Shown: piece after piece, positions 1 to 7,479 of the stretch
Layout of the letters: every line of letters begins with the position of its first letter
Position numbering within the stretch: the stretch's first letter is position 1
Origin: Brevibacterium moorei
GTDB taxonomy: Bacteria; Actinomycetota; Actinomycetes; Actinomycetales; Brevibacteriaceae
Assembly (NCBI RefSeq): GCF_024580735.1
Contig: NZ_JANIJX010000002.1
Span: 1-64,000, forward strand
DNA length: 64,000 bases
Direction of reading: 5' to 3'
Translations under genes and position numbers: made by a program
The notes under the pieces: model-generated
Told to the model about the DNA's origin: nothing
Databases searched by the model: none
Seen by the model: only the letters and a program-made list of their open reading frames with translations

Positions 1-318
1 ACCAACTGGTGGCACCGTGACGACGAACTACACGGTCAACCGGTCACCCCAGCACGCCCCAAACTGAGTCAAGCGGATTCCGGGAAAAATCTACCGAATC
101 GCTTGACAAAGAACATAGGGACACCCCCCCACACACACAGCCACTTCCCTCACCGATGACCCACGCTGGGTCGCCGGACTGTCGACGTTGTACGCGCTCG
201 TGCGCTTACTCGTTGAATCCCGATCGGCGTGTGGGCGGATGATCGCCTGGACCGCTCCGCCGGTCCCGTCACGGCCTCGACCGTAGACTCTGCGGCGCGC
301 ACCTCGATCTCGAGGTAA
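1..318. other. Intergenic/decayed stretch without an intact gene
   Basis: I see no intact gene here. The plus frame beginning at base 1 stays open to a TGA at 157-159 (about 52 codons), but the product is not recognisable. It could be the 3' end of a gene lying left of the window. An imperfect inverted repeat occupies 69-106. The rest has short broken frames on both strands. It precedes a transporter remnant, so the whole stretch looks like a degraded accessory segment. Confidence 0.4.
69..106. terminator. Imperfect hairpin, possible terminator
   Basis: The left arm TCAAGCGGATTC (69-80) pairs with GAATCGCTTGA (96-106), with one bulged G. The loop is about 15 nt. There is no T-run. It could end transcription of a gene left of the window or be a remnant of a mobile-element end. 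The sequence does not decide. Confidence 0.3.
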
Positions 319-573
319 GTCACAACTGGTGCAGTCCGGCTCACGCACGATCGAGCCGCCGGAGGGCTGGCCGTGAGCGGAGCCATCGCCACCATCGGCA
401 ATATGCTCCCGTTTTCGATCCTCGTCGTTTTCACCCAGCGGCAACTTGGTGTGGACGAGGCGGGATACGGCTTGATCCTCGCGGTGTCGGCGCTCGGTGG
501 GCTTGTCGGACCGCTGGCCTCGGTCTGCGTGAGTATCGCTCTGATCCTCGTGCGGACCGTCGACGTCGACTGA
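319..573 (+). pseudogene. MFS transporter remnant
   Basis: The translation from 319, just after an in-frame TAA at 316-318, resembles two consecutive membrane helices of a major facilitator exporter. It has a hydrophobic helix, a short loop with TQRQLG, and a second helix ending GALGG-like (SALGGLVGP). After about residue 70 the resemblance stops and an unrelated short tail runs to TGA at 571-573. Full MFS proteins have about 400 residues, so over 80 percent is missing. A GTG at 373 has a GGAGGG seven bases upstream, so a 66-residue peptide could still be made. I infer decay by deletion; a genuine small membrane protein is the alternative. Confidence 0.5.
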
Positions 574-657
574 CCAGCCGGACTGCTCAACCGGGTACTA
601 CACAGGTACCGATCAAGACTTCTGCCGGATCCCTGAGAGGAAAGCCCGTGCCGTAAA

Positions 658-1383
658 GTGAATCGAATGATCAGTGATGAACTGCGACACTTGGTCCGAC
701 TCACCGGCGAACATGCCGCGCGCTGGAACGACGACTACGATCATACAGTTGCGGCCGGTCTGCTCACCGCTTCCGGCCAGGTCGTTCTCGGGCTCAACAC
801 CTATCACTTCCTGGGTGGGCCATGCGGGGAAATCGCCGCGCTGTCCAATCACGCTTCGTCTGTGCCCACGGACCCGATCGTCGCGGTCACAGCAGTCTAC
901 GGCTCCACAGGTGACGTCATATCCCCGTGCGGAAAGTGCCGCCAGGTCATCTTCGACATGGATCCGAGAATACGTTTCGTCGTACGTGATGCGAACGGGC
1001 TCACTACGCGCACCGCCGCAGAGCTGCTGCCCCTGGCCTACGATTGGCGTGCCGTCGACCAACCGCAGAAGCTCTATATGTGGGAAGGGTACGAGGGTCC
1101 CATCAGATCGGGCTCCAAAACGCAGACCATCCGAATCGACGACCCATTCAGACCGGGTTCCGCAGAGCTCGTCTTTGAGAAAGAAGACGGTGAGGTCGTC
1201 GTCATCCCCGCTACCATCACCGATGTCCGCACGATCGCCCGCGACGAGGCGACCGAGGACATCGCGATAAAAGATGGTTTCACCTGCCTCGAAGACCTTC
1301 ATACGGCCCTGGAGAGTCACTATCCGGGCCTCGGAACGACCGATCCGGTAGATATCGTGACGTTCGCACTCGACGGCGACTAG
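658..1383 (+). CDS. Cytidine/blasticidin deaminase-ASCH domain fusion
   Basis: Two domains are visible in 241 residues. Residues 1-130 are a cytidine-deaminase fold resembling blasticidin-S deaminase: GGPCGE (Cys56, Glu58) and PCGKC (Cys91, Cys94) give the three zinc-ligand cysteines and the proton-shuttling glutamate. Residues 140-236 match the ASCH fold, with GSKTQT (Lys154, Thr157) and a C-terminal KDGF. ASCH proteins bind RNA or nucleosides, and E. coli YqfB hydrolyses N4-acetylcytidine. A protein with both could deacylate and then deaminate a modified cytidine; that is inference. The first start is GTG at 658, with ATG at 667 an alternative. It stands alone, downstream of the decayed transporter. 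Confidence 0.8.
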   Translation: MNRMISDELRHLVRLTGEHAARWNDDYDHTVAAGLLTASGQVVLGLNTYHFLGGPCGEIAALSNHASSVPTDPIVAVTAVYGSTGDVISPCGKCRQVIFDMDPRIRFVVRDANGLTTRTAAELLPLAYDWRAVDQPQKLYMWEGYEGPIRSGSKTQTIRIDDPFRPGSAELVFEKEDGEVVVIPATITDVRTIARDEATEDIAIKDGFTCLEDLHTALESHYPGLGTTDPVDIVTFALDGD

Positions 1384-1480
1384 CGCTTAAAACCGCCCAG
1401 GCCCTCACATGCTTCCCTGTTTGTCGGGCAGCAGCCCGTGTCACGAAGTCCTGTTCACGAATTGAGTATGCTGGGCCGGG

Positions 1481-2053
1481 ATGAAACCGAGCTTCCTCCC
1501 ACTGCGCACCGAGCGTCTCATACTCCGCGTCCACCGCACCGACGACGCCGACGCGCTCCGGATTGTCTATTGTCGTCCCGAGGTCGCGCGGTTCCTCTTG
1601 GACGAACCGTGGACACCTCAGGACGCCATCGTCAAGACCGCGGAGCGTGTACCGAAAACCGACCTGGACGGTGAGACCGGGGCGCTCGCCCTCGTCATCG
1701 AGCACGCCGGCCGGCTGGTCGGCGATGTACAGCTGTGGTTCACCGACCGAGAACACCGGGTCTGTGAAATCGGCTGGGTGCTCGATACGGATTTCGGCGG
1801 TCAGGGACTTGCGACCGAGGCCGTAGCGGCCGTGCTCGATCTCGCATTCGAACACTTTCGGGTGCATCGCGTCACCGCGCAGATGGACGGGCGCAACACC
1901 GCCTCGGCCAAGCTCGCCCGCAACCTCGGCATGGAACACGAAGCCCATCTGCGACAGGACTGGTGGAGCAAGGGCGAATGGACCGACACTCTTATCTACG
2001 GAATCCTCGCGGGGGACAGCCGGCACCGCACGACGGGACTCCCCCAGGATTGA
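1481..2053 (+). CDS. GNAT N-acetyltransferase, RimJ/RimL type
   Basis: The 190-residue protein has the RimJ/RimL-like acetyltransferase layout. It opens with LRTERLILR, typical of the family's first strand. A central EIGWVLD strand is followed by the acetyl-CoA pyrophosphate loop FGGQGLATEAV, and the C-terminal N..SAKLARNLGM helix is present. Family members acetylate ribosomal protein N-termini, aminoglycosides or small metabolites. The substrate cannot be read from sequence. ATG at 1481 follows a GGGCCGGGATG context with a weak ribosome site. Neighbours give no functional clue. Confidence 0.8.
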   Translation: MKPSFLPLRTERLILRVHRTDDADALRIVYCRPEVARFLLDEPWTPQDAIVKTAERVPKTDLDGETGALALVIEHAGRLVGDVQLWFTDREHRVCEIGWVLDTDFGGQGLATEAVAAVLDLAFEHFRVHRVTAQMDGRNTASAKLARNLGMEHEAHLRQDWWSKGEWTDTLIYGILAGDSRHRTTGLPQD

Positions 2054-2114
2054 TCACTCACGTGAGGCAGGGCCGCGCTGCGTGTAGGAGTGGTCAACGC
2101 GGGATACGTCGGTG

Positions 2115-2672
2115 TCAGCGTCCGGGCGAGTGCCCCCAGGCGATGTCCTCGGGTTTCAAACCGGCCGGTTCAATGATCGTGATGTTCGTGATCCCATTGC
2201 CGTTATCGGCGAACGACGCCCGAAACTGCACTTGCATGTAATCAAATGCATCGGAATAATCGCCGGGATTCGCCTGGCCGGTGTCATCGCATCTCACTCC
2301 CAGTTTTCCGATGAATTCGGGCGAATCGTCCGTCGGTTCATCACCGATCGCGGCCTCGGGGTCGAAGTCGTTGTTCACGAGCCTGACGTCGTAGATGCCA
2401 AACTTCTTCACAAGCTTGGCCTCCGCGGCTTCTTCGTCGATTACGGGCAGCGGCCTTCCGGAAATGCATACGAGTCCGATGAAGACCGCCCCCACTGTCA
2501 ACCAGCTGAGCCCTGTCACCAGTGATTTGCGCCGGGTGTCGGGAGAACGGCGGTAGGCCATCAGGAATATGGCGTTGAAGACGACCAGCACAATGGTCAC
2601 CACGACCGAGGCGAGAACCCGAGATGTGCTGGTTTCGTAGGTGAGGATGTCTCCACCGCGCGCTACCAACAA
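2115..2672 (-). CDS. Hypothetical two-helix membrane protein
   Basis: I do not recognise this protein. Two hydrophobic segments near residues 20-40 and 52-72 flank a short basic loop (YRRSPDTRRKS). A hydrophilic C-terminal domain of about 110 residues follows, containing two cysteines and many acidic residues. By the positive-inside rule the loop is cytoplasmic and the C-terminal domain outside. A TTG at 2672 has an excellent GGAGGAG six bases upstream. A GTG at 2687 would lie inside or before that site and has no site of its own, so I chose the TTG. It stands alone, before the tRNA-Leu terminator. Confidence 0.6.
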   Translation of the reverse strand: MLVARGGDILTYETSTSRVLASVVVTIVLVVFNAIFLMAYRRSPDTRRKSLVTGLSWLTVGAVFIGLVCISGRPLPVIDEEAAEAKLVKKFGIYDVRLVNNDFDPEAAIGDEPTDDSPEFIGKLGVRCDDTGQANPGDYSDAFDYMQVQFRASFADNGNGITNITIIEPAGLKPEDIAWGHSPGR

Positions 2673-2898
2673 GATGCTCTCCTCCACGTTTCTGCGAGGC
2701 CATCGTCGACACCCCGGCAGAGAATCCAGTCAGCGTACTAAGCCGATTCTCCTTGTCCATAGTAGTAGCCGATCACGCCGCCAGACGAGGGCCTCTCACT
2801 CTCCCGCGCCGGCCGCCGCGTGATCACAGTGGTAGCGTCGAAGGCGAAGATTGCCCCATCCCGCTGAAAGTCAACTGCCCACTTCACGGTATGGGTTC

Positions 2899-2948
2899 GG
2901 ACAGCAGGAAGGCCCCGGAGTGAAAACTCCGGGGCCTTCCTGCTGTCC
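2899..2948 (-). terminator. 22-bp perfect hairpin downstream of tRNA-Leu
   Basis: Arms 2899-2920 and 2927-2948 are exact inverted complements around the loop TGAAAA. It lies 22 bases past the 3' end of the minus-strand tRNA, where its terminator belongs. No T-run follows on that strand. On the plus strand TTGTT follows, so it may act in both directions. Confidence 0.75.
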
Positions 2949-2970
2949 TTGTTGCGACTCAGGACAACTG

Positions 2971-3058
2971 TGCGCGGAGGGGGACTTGAACCCCCACGCC
3001 CGATATATTGGGCACTAGCACCTCAAGCTAGCGCGTCTACCTATTCCGCCACCCGCGC
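2971..3058 (-). tRNA. tRNA-Leu (anticodon GAG)
   Basis: The minus strand folds as a class II tRNA of 88 nt. The acceptor stem is GCGCGGG/TCCGCGC (last pair G-T), and the D-arm contains TAGGTAGA. The anticodon stem is CTAGC/GCTAG with loop TTGAGGT, giving anticodon GAG. A long variable arm follows. The T-arm is GGGGG-TTCAAGT-CCCCC, with discriminator A at 2971. CCA is not encoded. Confidence 0.95.
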
Positions 3059-3134
3059 CGGGCAACAAGGAATACATTACACGGACTGTGGGGGTTTGCA
3101 AAATCGCGCGGCCATCCTGCGCAGAGCCGTCGAA

Positions 3135-4085
3135 TCAGTCCTGCGGGAACGTTACGGAGCCCAACACATGGGGCTTGCCCCGCTTGGCGTCGAACACCTG
3201 GAAAACCGTCTTCTGCCGCGAAATCCCGCGGAATTCGGCATCGTCATCGACAGGTCCGTCCTCTCTCAATGCCCCGACCGGAGCCTCGGCATTCGAGTAC
3301 GCCAGCGTCACCGTGGCCGGCAGGACGATGGGCCCGGCGAAGGAAACCTCCCATATGAAGTACGACACATGCGGGTCGATTGCTGCGAGGGCACGGCTGG
3401 CCGAGTACATGCCATGGGCGATCCGCGCGGGGAATCCGAAGGCCTTCGCCGCCGGGGTGCTCAGATGGATCGGATTGATGTCATCGGAGACACGCGCATA
3501 GTCCCGGGTGACCGAGGTGTCGAGGCGCCACAGGGCCTGCGGCGTGACCGCCGGATCGAAGGGCAGGGTGCGGCGCGCGGACTCCCCCACAGCAGTGTCC
3601 TCCGGATCCGGTCCGCCCGACAGGAAGCGGCCGCGGGCCAGATAGGTCGAGGTGTCTCGAAATGCAGGCTCGGCCCGGCCGCGATGGCAGGCGGTGACGG
3701 TGATGTCCACGGTTGTGCCCCTCTTATGGGGCTCCACCGCGGTGACTTCCACACGCAGGTCGAGCTCATCGCCGACGACCACCGGCCGGTATTGGACGAA
3801 GCTGTTGTGCACATGCACCATGCCCATCACCGGCAGGCCGAATCCCGGGCTCGTCATCAGCTCCATCCCGGGCAGGAAGCCCAGGGTGTGCAGGTAACCG
3901 GCCGAGGCCTCGGTCCGCAGAGTGCCATGCACCGCGTGGACGAAGGCCGCCAGCCGGTCACGGTCGACTCCGACCCTCGCCTCGACGGCCGGCACGGCCA
4001 ACAGCGCCTGCGCATCCGGCCGTGCCCGGCCGGGCTTGGGCAGGGCCGAGGCCGCCGCCTTCGCATAGGTGCTCATCCGTCCCAT
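3135..4085 (-). CDS. MaoC-family (R)-specific enoyl-thioester hydratase, HtdX-like
   Basis: The 316-residue double hot-dog protein hydrates trans-2-enoyl thioesters to (R)-3-hydroxyacyl thioesters. The C-terminal half carries hydratase motif DINPIH with catalytic Asp202 and His207, followed by the FPARIAHGMYSAS helix. The N-terminal half is the substrate-binding hot-dog. ATG at 4085 lies one base after the stop of the reductase gene; ATG at 4076 is an alternative. The gene is last in a thiolase-reductase-hydratase operon. The same trio order (htdX, fabG4, fadA2) occurs at M. tuberculosis Rv0241c-Rv0243, supporting a common beta-oxidation or fatty-acid remodelling role. Confidence 0.85.
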   Translation of the reverse strand: MGRMSTYAKAAASALPKPGRARPDAQALLAVPAVEARVGVDRDRLAAFVHAVHGTLRTEASAGYLHTLGFLPGMELMTSPGFGLPVMGMVHVHNSFVQYRPVVVGDELDLRVEVTAVEPHKRGTTVDITVTACHRGRAEPAFRDTSTYLARGRFLSGGPDPEDTAVGESARRTLPFDPAVTPQALWRLDTSVTRDYARVSDDINPIHLSTPAAKAFGFPARIAHGMYSASRALAAIDPHVSYFIWEVSFAGPIVLPATVTLAYSNAEAPVGALREDGPVDDDAEFRGISRQKTVFQVFDAKRGKPHVLGSVTFPQD

Positions 4086-4086
4086 C

Positions 4087-5463
4087 TCAGGCCCCCACGA
4101 TGTTCTGTCCGCAGACCCGTAGGGTCTGCCCGTTGATTCCACCTGCGTGCTCGGAGGCGAGGAAGGCGACGGCCTCGGCCACGTCCAGTGGTAGCCCGCC
4201 CTGCTGCAGGCTGGACACGCGCCGGGCCACCTGGCGGCGCAGCGGCGGCATCTTCGCCGTCATCTCCGTTTCGATGAAGCCGGGGGCCACGGCGTTGATG
4301 GTCCCGCCCCTGGCAGCGAATTCGGCCGCAGCAGCACGGGTCAGGCCGATCACCCCGGCCTTGGCCGCGGCATAGTTCGTCTGCCCCTTATTGCCCGCGA
4401 TTCCCGAGGTCGAGGCCAGTGCGACAACATGCGGATGCTCGCCCCAGGCCTCCAACTCGTTCAGGGATCGATCCAGGGCCAGTTCCGCCTTGAGGTTGAC
4501 CGCCAGAACGGATTCCCAACCCGCCGGCTCCATATTCGCCAGCATCCGATCGCGGGTGATTCCCGCATTGTTGATGAGGACGTCGATGGGCGCTCCGACG
4601 GCCTCCACAATGCGCGCGCCCGCGTACGGTGCCGTGATATCGAGTTGAATCGCGACTCCCGACACCTCGTTCATGGTCGCGGCAAGGGCCTGGCCCGCGG
4701 CCGGGATGTCCACCCCGTAGACCGTGGCACCGTCGCGTGAGAGCACCCGTGCGATGGCGGCGCCGATCCCGCGAGCGGCACCCGTGACCACTGCGGTCCG
4801 GCCGGCCAGCGGCCCCGCCGCACCGAGCCCTGCCATCTCCACGGTCCCGACTGCCCGACCGGACGTGGAGTCGACGGTGAGGAACTGCCCGTCGATGTAG
4901 GCGGACTTGGCTGACAGCAGGAAGGCCAGAGTCGAGGCGACGGAGGGCGCGGTGATGGGCGCCTCGTTCAGCAGGATGCCGTTGGCCGTGGTCCCGGCCC
5001 GCATCTCCTGGCCCAGGGACCGGGTCAGTCCGAGCACCGCCTGCGCGGTCGCGGCCCTGGCAGGATCGTGCAGGACGGAGTCCGTCGCATCGGAGATCGT
5101 GATGATGCGCGAGCAGGGCCGCAAAGACCGCAGCGCAGCGCCGATCGTCAGGGCGGGCTCGGCCAGCTCATCGACGTCCTCGGCCCCGGCGAGCACCGCG
5201 ATGATGCCCTGGTAGCGGGCGGAGGGGTCCCGGTGCCGGTGGACTGCGAATCCGGCCTCGAGCACGAGGCCCGCAACCGCATCCGCCGGGTCCGCGCGCC
5301 CGAGGATCAGCACGGGTCCGTCCTGGAAAGCCGGCTCCGAGCCCGATTCGCCGAAGCGGCGCAGCGGGACCGGCCGGGGCAGGCCCAACTGTTTGGCCAG
5401 CAGTTTCAACGGTCCGTTGACCAGGTCCAGGTACGCATCACCCGTCGTATTCCGTTTTCCCAT
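4087..5463 (-). CDS. fabG4: High-molecular-weight 3-ketoacyl reductase, FabG4 type
   Basis: The 458-residue protein has two Rossmann units. The N-terminal half (1-205) is a degenerate flavodoxin/SDR-like domain without a GxxxGxG loop. The C-terminal SDR domain has TGAARGIG (227-234), NNAG, and the catalytic Ser351, Tyr364 and Lys368 in a YAAAK context. It interconverts 3-ketoacyl and 3-hydroxyacyl thioesters using NAD(H). Length and two-part layout match mycobacterial FabG4 rather than the usual 250-residue FabG. ATG at 5463 has AGGGGAAG just upstream and lies 17 bases after the thiolase stop. The long open frame upstream of it is not coding. Confidence 0.87.
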   Translation of the reverse strand: MGKRNTTGDAYLDLVNGPLKLLAKQLGLPRPVPLRRFGESGSEPAFQDGPVLILGRADPADAVAGLVLEAGFAVHRHRDPSARYQGIIAVLAGAEDVDELAEPALTIGAALRSLRPCSRIITISDATDSVLHDPARAATAQAVLGLTRSLGQEMRAGTTANGILLNEAPITAPSVASTLAFLLSAKSAYIDGQFLTVDSTSGRAVGTVEMAGLGAAGPLAGRTAVVTGAARGIGAAIARVLSRDGATVYGVDIPAAGQALAATMNEVSGVAIQLDITAPYAGARIVEAVGAPIDVLINNAGITRDRMLANMEPAGWESVLAVNLKAELALDRSLNELEAWGEHPHVVALASTSGIAGNKGQTNYAAAKAGVIGLTRAAAAEFAARGGTINAVAPGFIETEMTAKMPPLRRQVARRVSSLQQGGLPLDVAEAVAFLASEHAGGINGQTLRVCGQNIVGA

Positions 5464-5480
5464 CGTCTTCCCCTGCCCTC

Positions 5481-6773
5481 TCATGCCGCTTCCACGATCG
5501 CCGCGAGGCCCTGACCGCCAGCCGCGCAGATCGATACCAGTGCGCGGCGCTTGCCCGTGGCGTGCAGGTACTTCGCCGTGGTCGCGATGATCCGCCCGCC
5601 CGTCGCCGCGAAGGGATGGCCGGCGGCCAGGGAGGAGCCCAGCGGGTTGAGCCGGTCCCGGTCGATCGGTCCCAGGGCACCGGGCAGGCCCAGCCGCTCG
5701 CGGCAGAACTCCTCGGATTCCCAGGCGGCCAGGTGACACAGCACGGTGGAGGCGAAGGCCTCGTGGATCTCGAAGACGTCGATATCCTCGAAGCTCAGAC
5801 CGTTGCGCTCGAGCAGTCTGGGGACGGCGTAGGCCGGGGCCATCAGCAGGCCCTCGTCTCCGGTGACGAAGTCCACGGCGGCCGCCTGCGCATCGACCAG
5901 ATAGGCCAGGGGCGATAGTCCCTGGGACTGAGCCCAATCCTCACTGCCCAACAGCACGGCAGAGGCGCCGTCGGTCAGGGGTGTCGAATTGCCCGCCGTC
6001 ATCGTCGCGGCCGTATTCAGGGAGGTGCCGAAGACCGGACGCAGGCCGGCCAGCGATTCCGGGGTGGAATCGGGGCGCAGATTGGTGTCGCGGACCACCC
6101 CCAGATACGGGGTGACCAGGTCGTCGAAGAAGCCCGCATCCCAGGCCGCGGCCAGGTTCCGGTGCGAGGCCAGGGCCAGATCGTCCTGTGCCTGCCGGGA
6201 GATCGCCCAGTCGGCGGTTGTGCGCGCCTGGTGTTCGCCCATGGACAGTCCGGTGCGCGGCTCCCCCGTACTCGGAGCAGCCGGCGCCAGATCGCTGGGC
6301 CGCAGACGGCTCAGTGCCTTGACGCGTCCGGCCAGGGTCTTCGACCGCATCGCCTCCAGCAGGATTCCCCTGGCGTGTTCACCCACGGCCAGGGGCGCAT
6401 CCGAGGCGGAGTCGACTCCCCCTGCGATACCGGAGTCGATCTGTCCGAGGCGGATCTTCTGGGAGATGGTCACCACTGCCTCGAGCCCGGTAGCGCAGGC
6501 CTGGCCCAGATCGAAGGCCGGAGTGGTGGACGCCAGGGCCGAGCCCAGAACGGTTTCGCGGGTCAGGTTGAAGTCGCGGGAGTGTTTGAGCACGGCACCG
6601 CCTGCCACTTCCCCCAGTTCCCGCCCGGCCAAGCCGTACCGGGCCACCAGCCCGTCGATGGCCGAGGTGAACATGTCCTGATTCGAGGCGTGGGAGTATT
6701 CCCGGTTCGACCGGGCAAATGGGATGCGATTGCCGCCGAGGATGGCGGCGCGGCGTGGTGACTGGGATGTCAT
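5481..6773 (-). CDS. Acetyl-CoA C-acyltransferase (thiolase), FadA2/FadI type
   Basis: This is a full-length 430-residue thiolase. Nucleophile Cys93 lies in QACATG, the HEAFAS motif is present, the catalytic His386 lies in AAGHPFAATG, and the second cysteine Cys416 lies in SICAAGGQG. It cleaves 3-ketoacyl-CoA to acetyl-CoA and a shortened acyl-CoA, or runs in reverse. AAGGAG sits seven bases before ATG 6773. It is first in the operon with fabG4 and maoC, and is divergent from a TetR gene only 67 bases away, so TetR control of this operon is likely. Confidence 0.9.
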   Translation of the reverse strand: MTSQSPRRAAILGGNRIPFARSNREYSHASNQDMFTSAIDGLVARYGLAGRELGEVAGGAVLKHSRDFNLTRETVLGSALASTTPAFDLGQACATGLEAVVTISQKIRLGQIDSGIAGGVDSASDAPLAVGEHARGILLEAMRSKTLAGRVKALSRLRPSDLAPAAPSTGEPRTGLSMGEHQARTTADWAISRQAQDDLALASHRNLAAAWDAGFFDDLVTPYLGVVRDTNLRPDSTPESLAGLRPVFGTSLNTAATMTAGNSTPLTDGASAVLLGSEDWAQSQGLSPLAYLVDAQAAAVDFVTGDEGLLMAPAYAVPRLLERNGLSFEDIDVFEIHEAFASTVLCHLAAWESEEFCRERLGLPGALGPIDRDRLNPLGSSLAAGHPFAATGGRIIATTAKYLHATGKRRALVSICAAGGQGLAAIVEAA

Positions 6774-6804
6774 CCGGGGCTCCTTGTCGGTGGGCAGGAG
6801 AATT

Positions 6805-6830
6805 TACCTGTTACCAAGAGTACCTGCTAC
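6805..6830. promoter_or_regulatory. Candidate TetR operator, repeated TACCTGYTAC
   Basis: TACCTGTTAC (6805-6814) and TACCTGCTAC (6821-6830) are direct repeats offset by 16 bases, between the divergent thiolase and tetR genes. The second also contains a GTA-N5-TAC dyad. The position fits control of both directions by the adjacent TetR. This is a sequence observation only. Confidence 0.4.
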
Positions 6831-6840
6831 TGTGTTTGAC

Positions 6841-7479
6841 ATGAAGTCTGTCACATCACCAGATGGACGGTCCACCCGCTGGGATACACACAGAGCCACC
6901 CGCCGCGTCGAACTGCTTCGAGCAGTGCGCGCCGCCGTCACCGAATACGGCTCCGAACTGTCCATGGATCAGATCTCGACGCGCACCCGGACGTCCAAGA
7001 CAGTCCTCTACCGTTACTTCGGCGATCGCGCGGGGCTGCAGCGTGCCTGCAGCACCTGGGCGATGGACGTGATCGAACGCCATCTGACCCAGGCCGCACA
7101 GGCGGATACCGCACACCCGGCCGATCCCCTCACCCTGATGGTCCACTCCTTCGTCGAACTGGCCGCCGGCTCCCCTGGCCTCTACCGCTTCTGTGCGGCC
7201 GCCGTAGACGACGGCACCAATCAAGGCTTCTTCACCCGCGTGACCCAATCCCTGATCCACGGGCTGGGGCTGTCGACCCCGGACGACCACATCTGGGCCC
7301 GTGGCGCAGTGGGATTCGTCAGAATGTCAACCGAGCACTGGTTGGCGACCCACACGGGGACGCCGATCACCGATGCCCAGATCGCCGCGGTCTCCACACA
7401 GATCGCGGGCTGGCTGCGCGCCTCTCTGCAGCCTGCGACCGTTCCACCCACACCGGAGGAGACCACCGATGAACGCTGA
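6841..7479 (+). CDS. TetR/AcrR transcriptional regulator
   Basis: The 212-residue protein starts at ATG 6841. The DNA-binding domain (about 20-65) shows the TetR helix-turn-helix: an ELSMDQISTRTRTSKTVLYRYF run with the canonical LYRYFGDR. The remaining helical domain would bind an effector, plausibly an acyl-CoA given its position between a thiolase operon and an acyl-CoA oxidase. Its 3' end overlaps the oxidase start by 11 bases, indicating cotranscription and translational coupling. The repeated motif just upstream is a candidate autoregulatory operator. Confidence 0.88.
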   Translation: MKSVTSPDGRSTRWDTHRATRRVELLRAVRAAVTEYGSELSMDQISTRTRTSKTVLYRYFGDRAGLQRACSTWAMDVIERHLTQAAQADTAHPADPLTLMVHSFVELAAGSPGLYRFCAAAVDDGTNQGFFTRVTQSLIHGLGLSTPDDHIWARGAVGFVRMSTEHWLATHTGTPITDAQIAAVSTQIAGWLRASLQPATVPPTPEETTDER

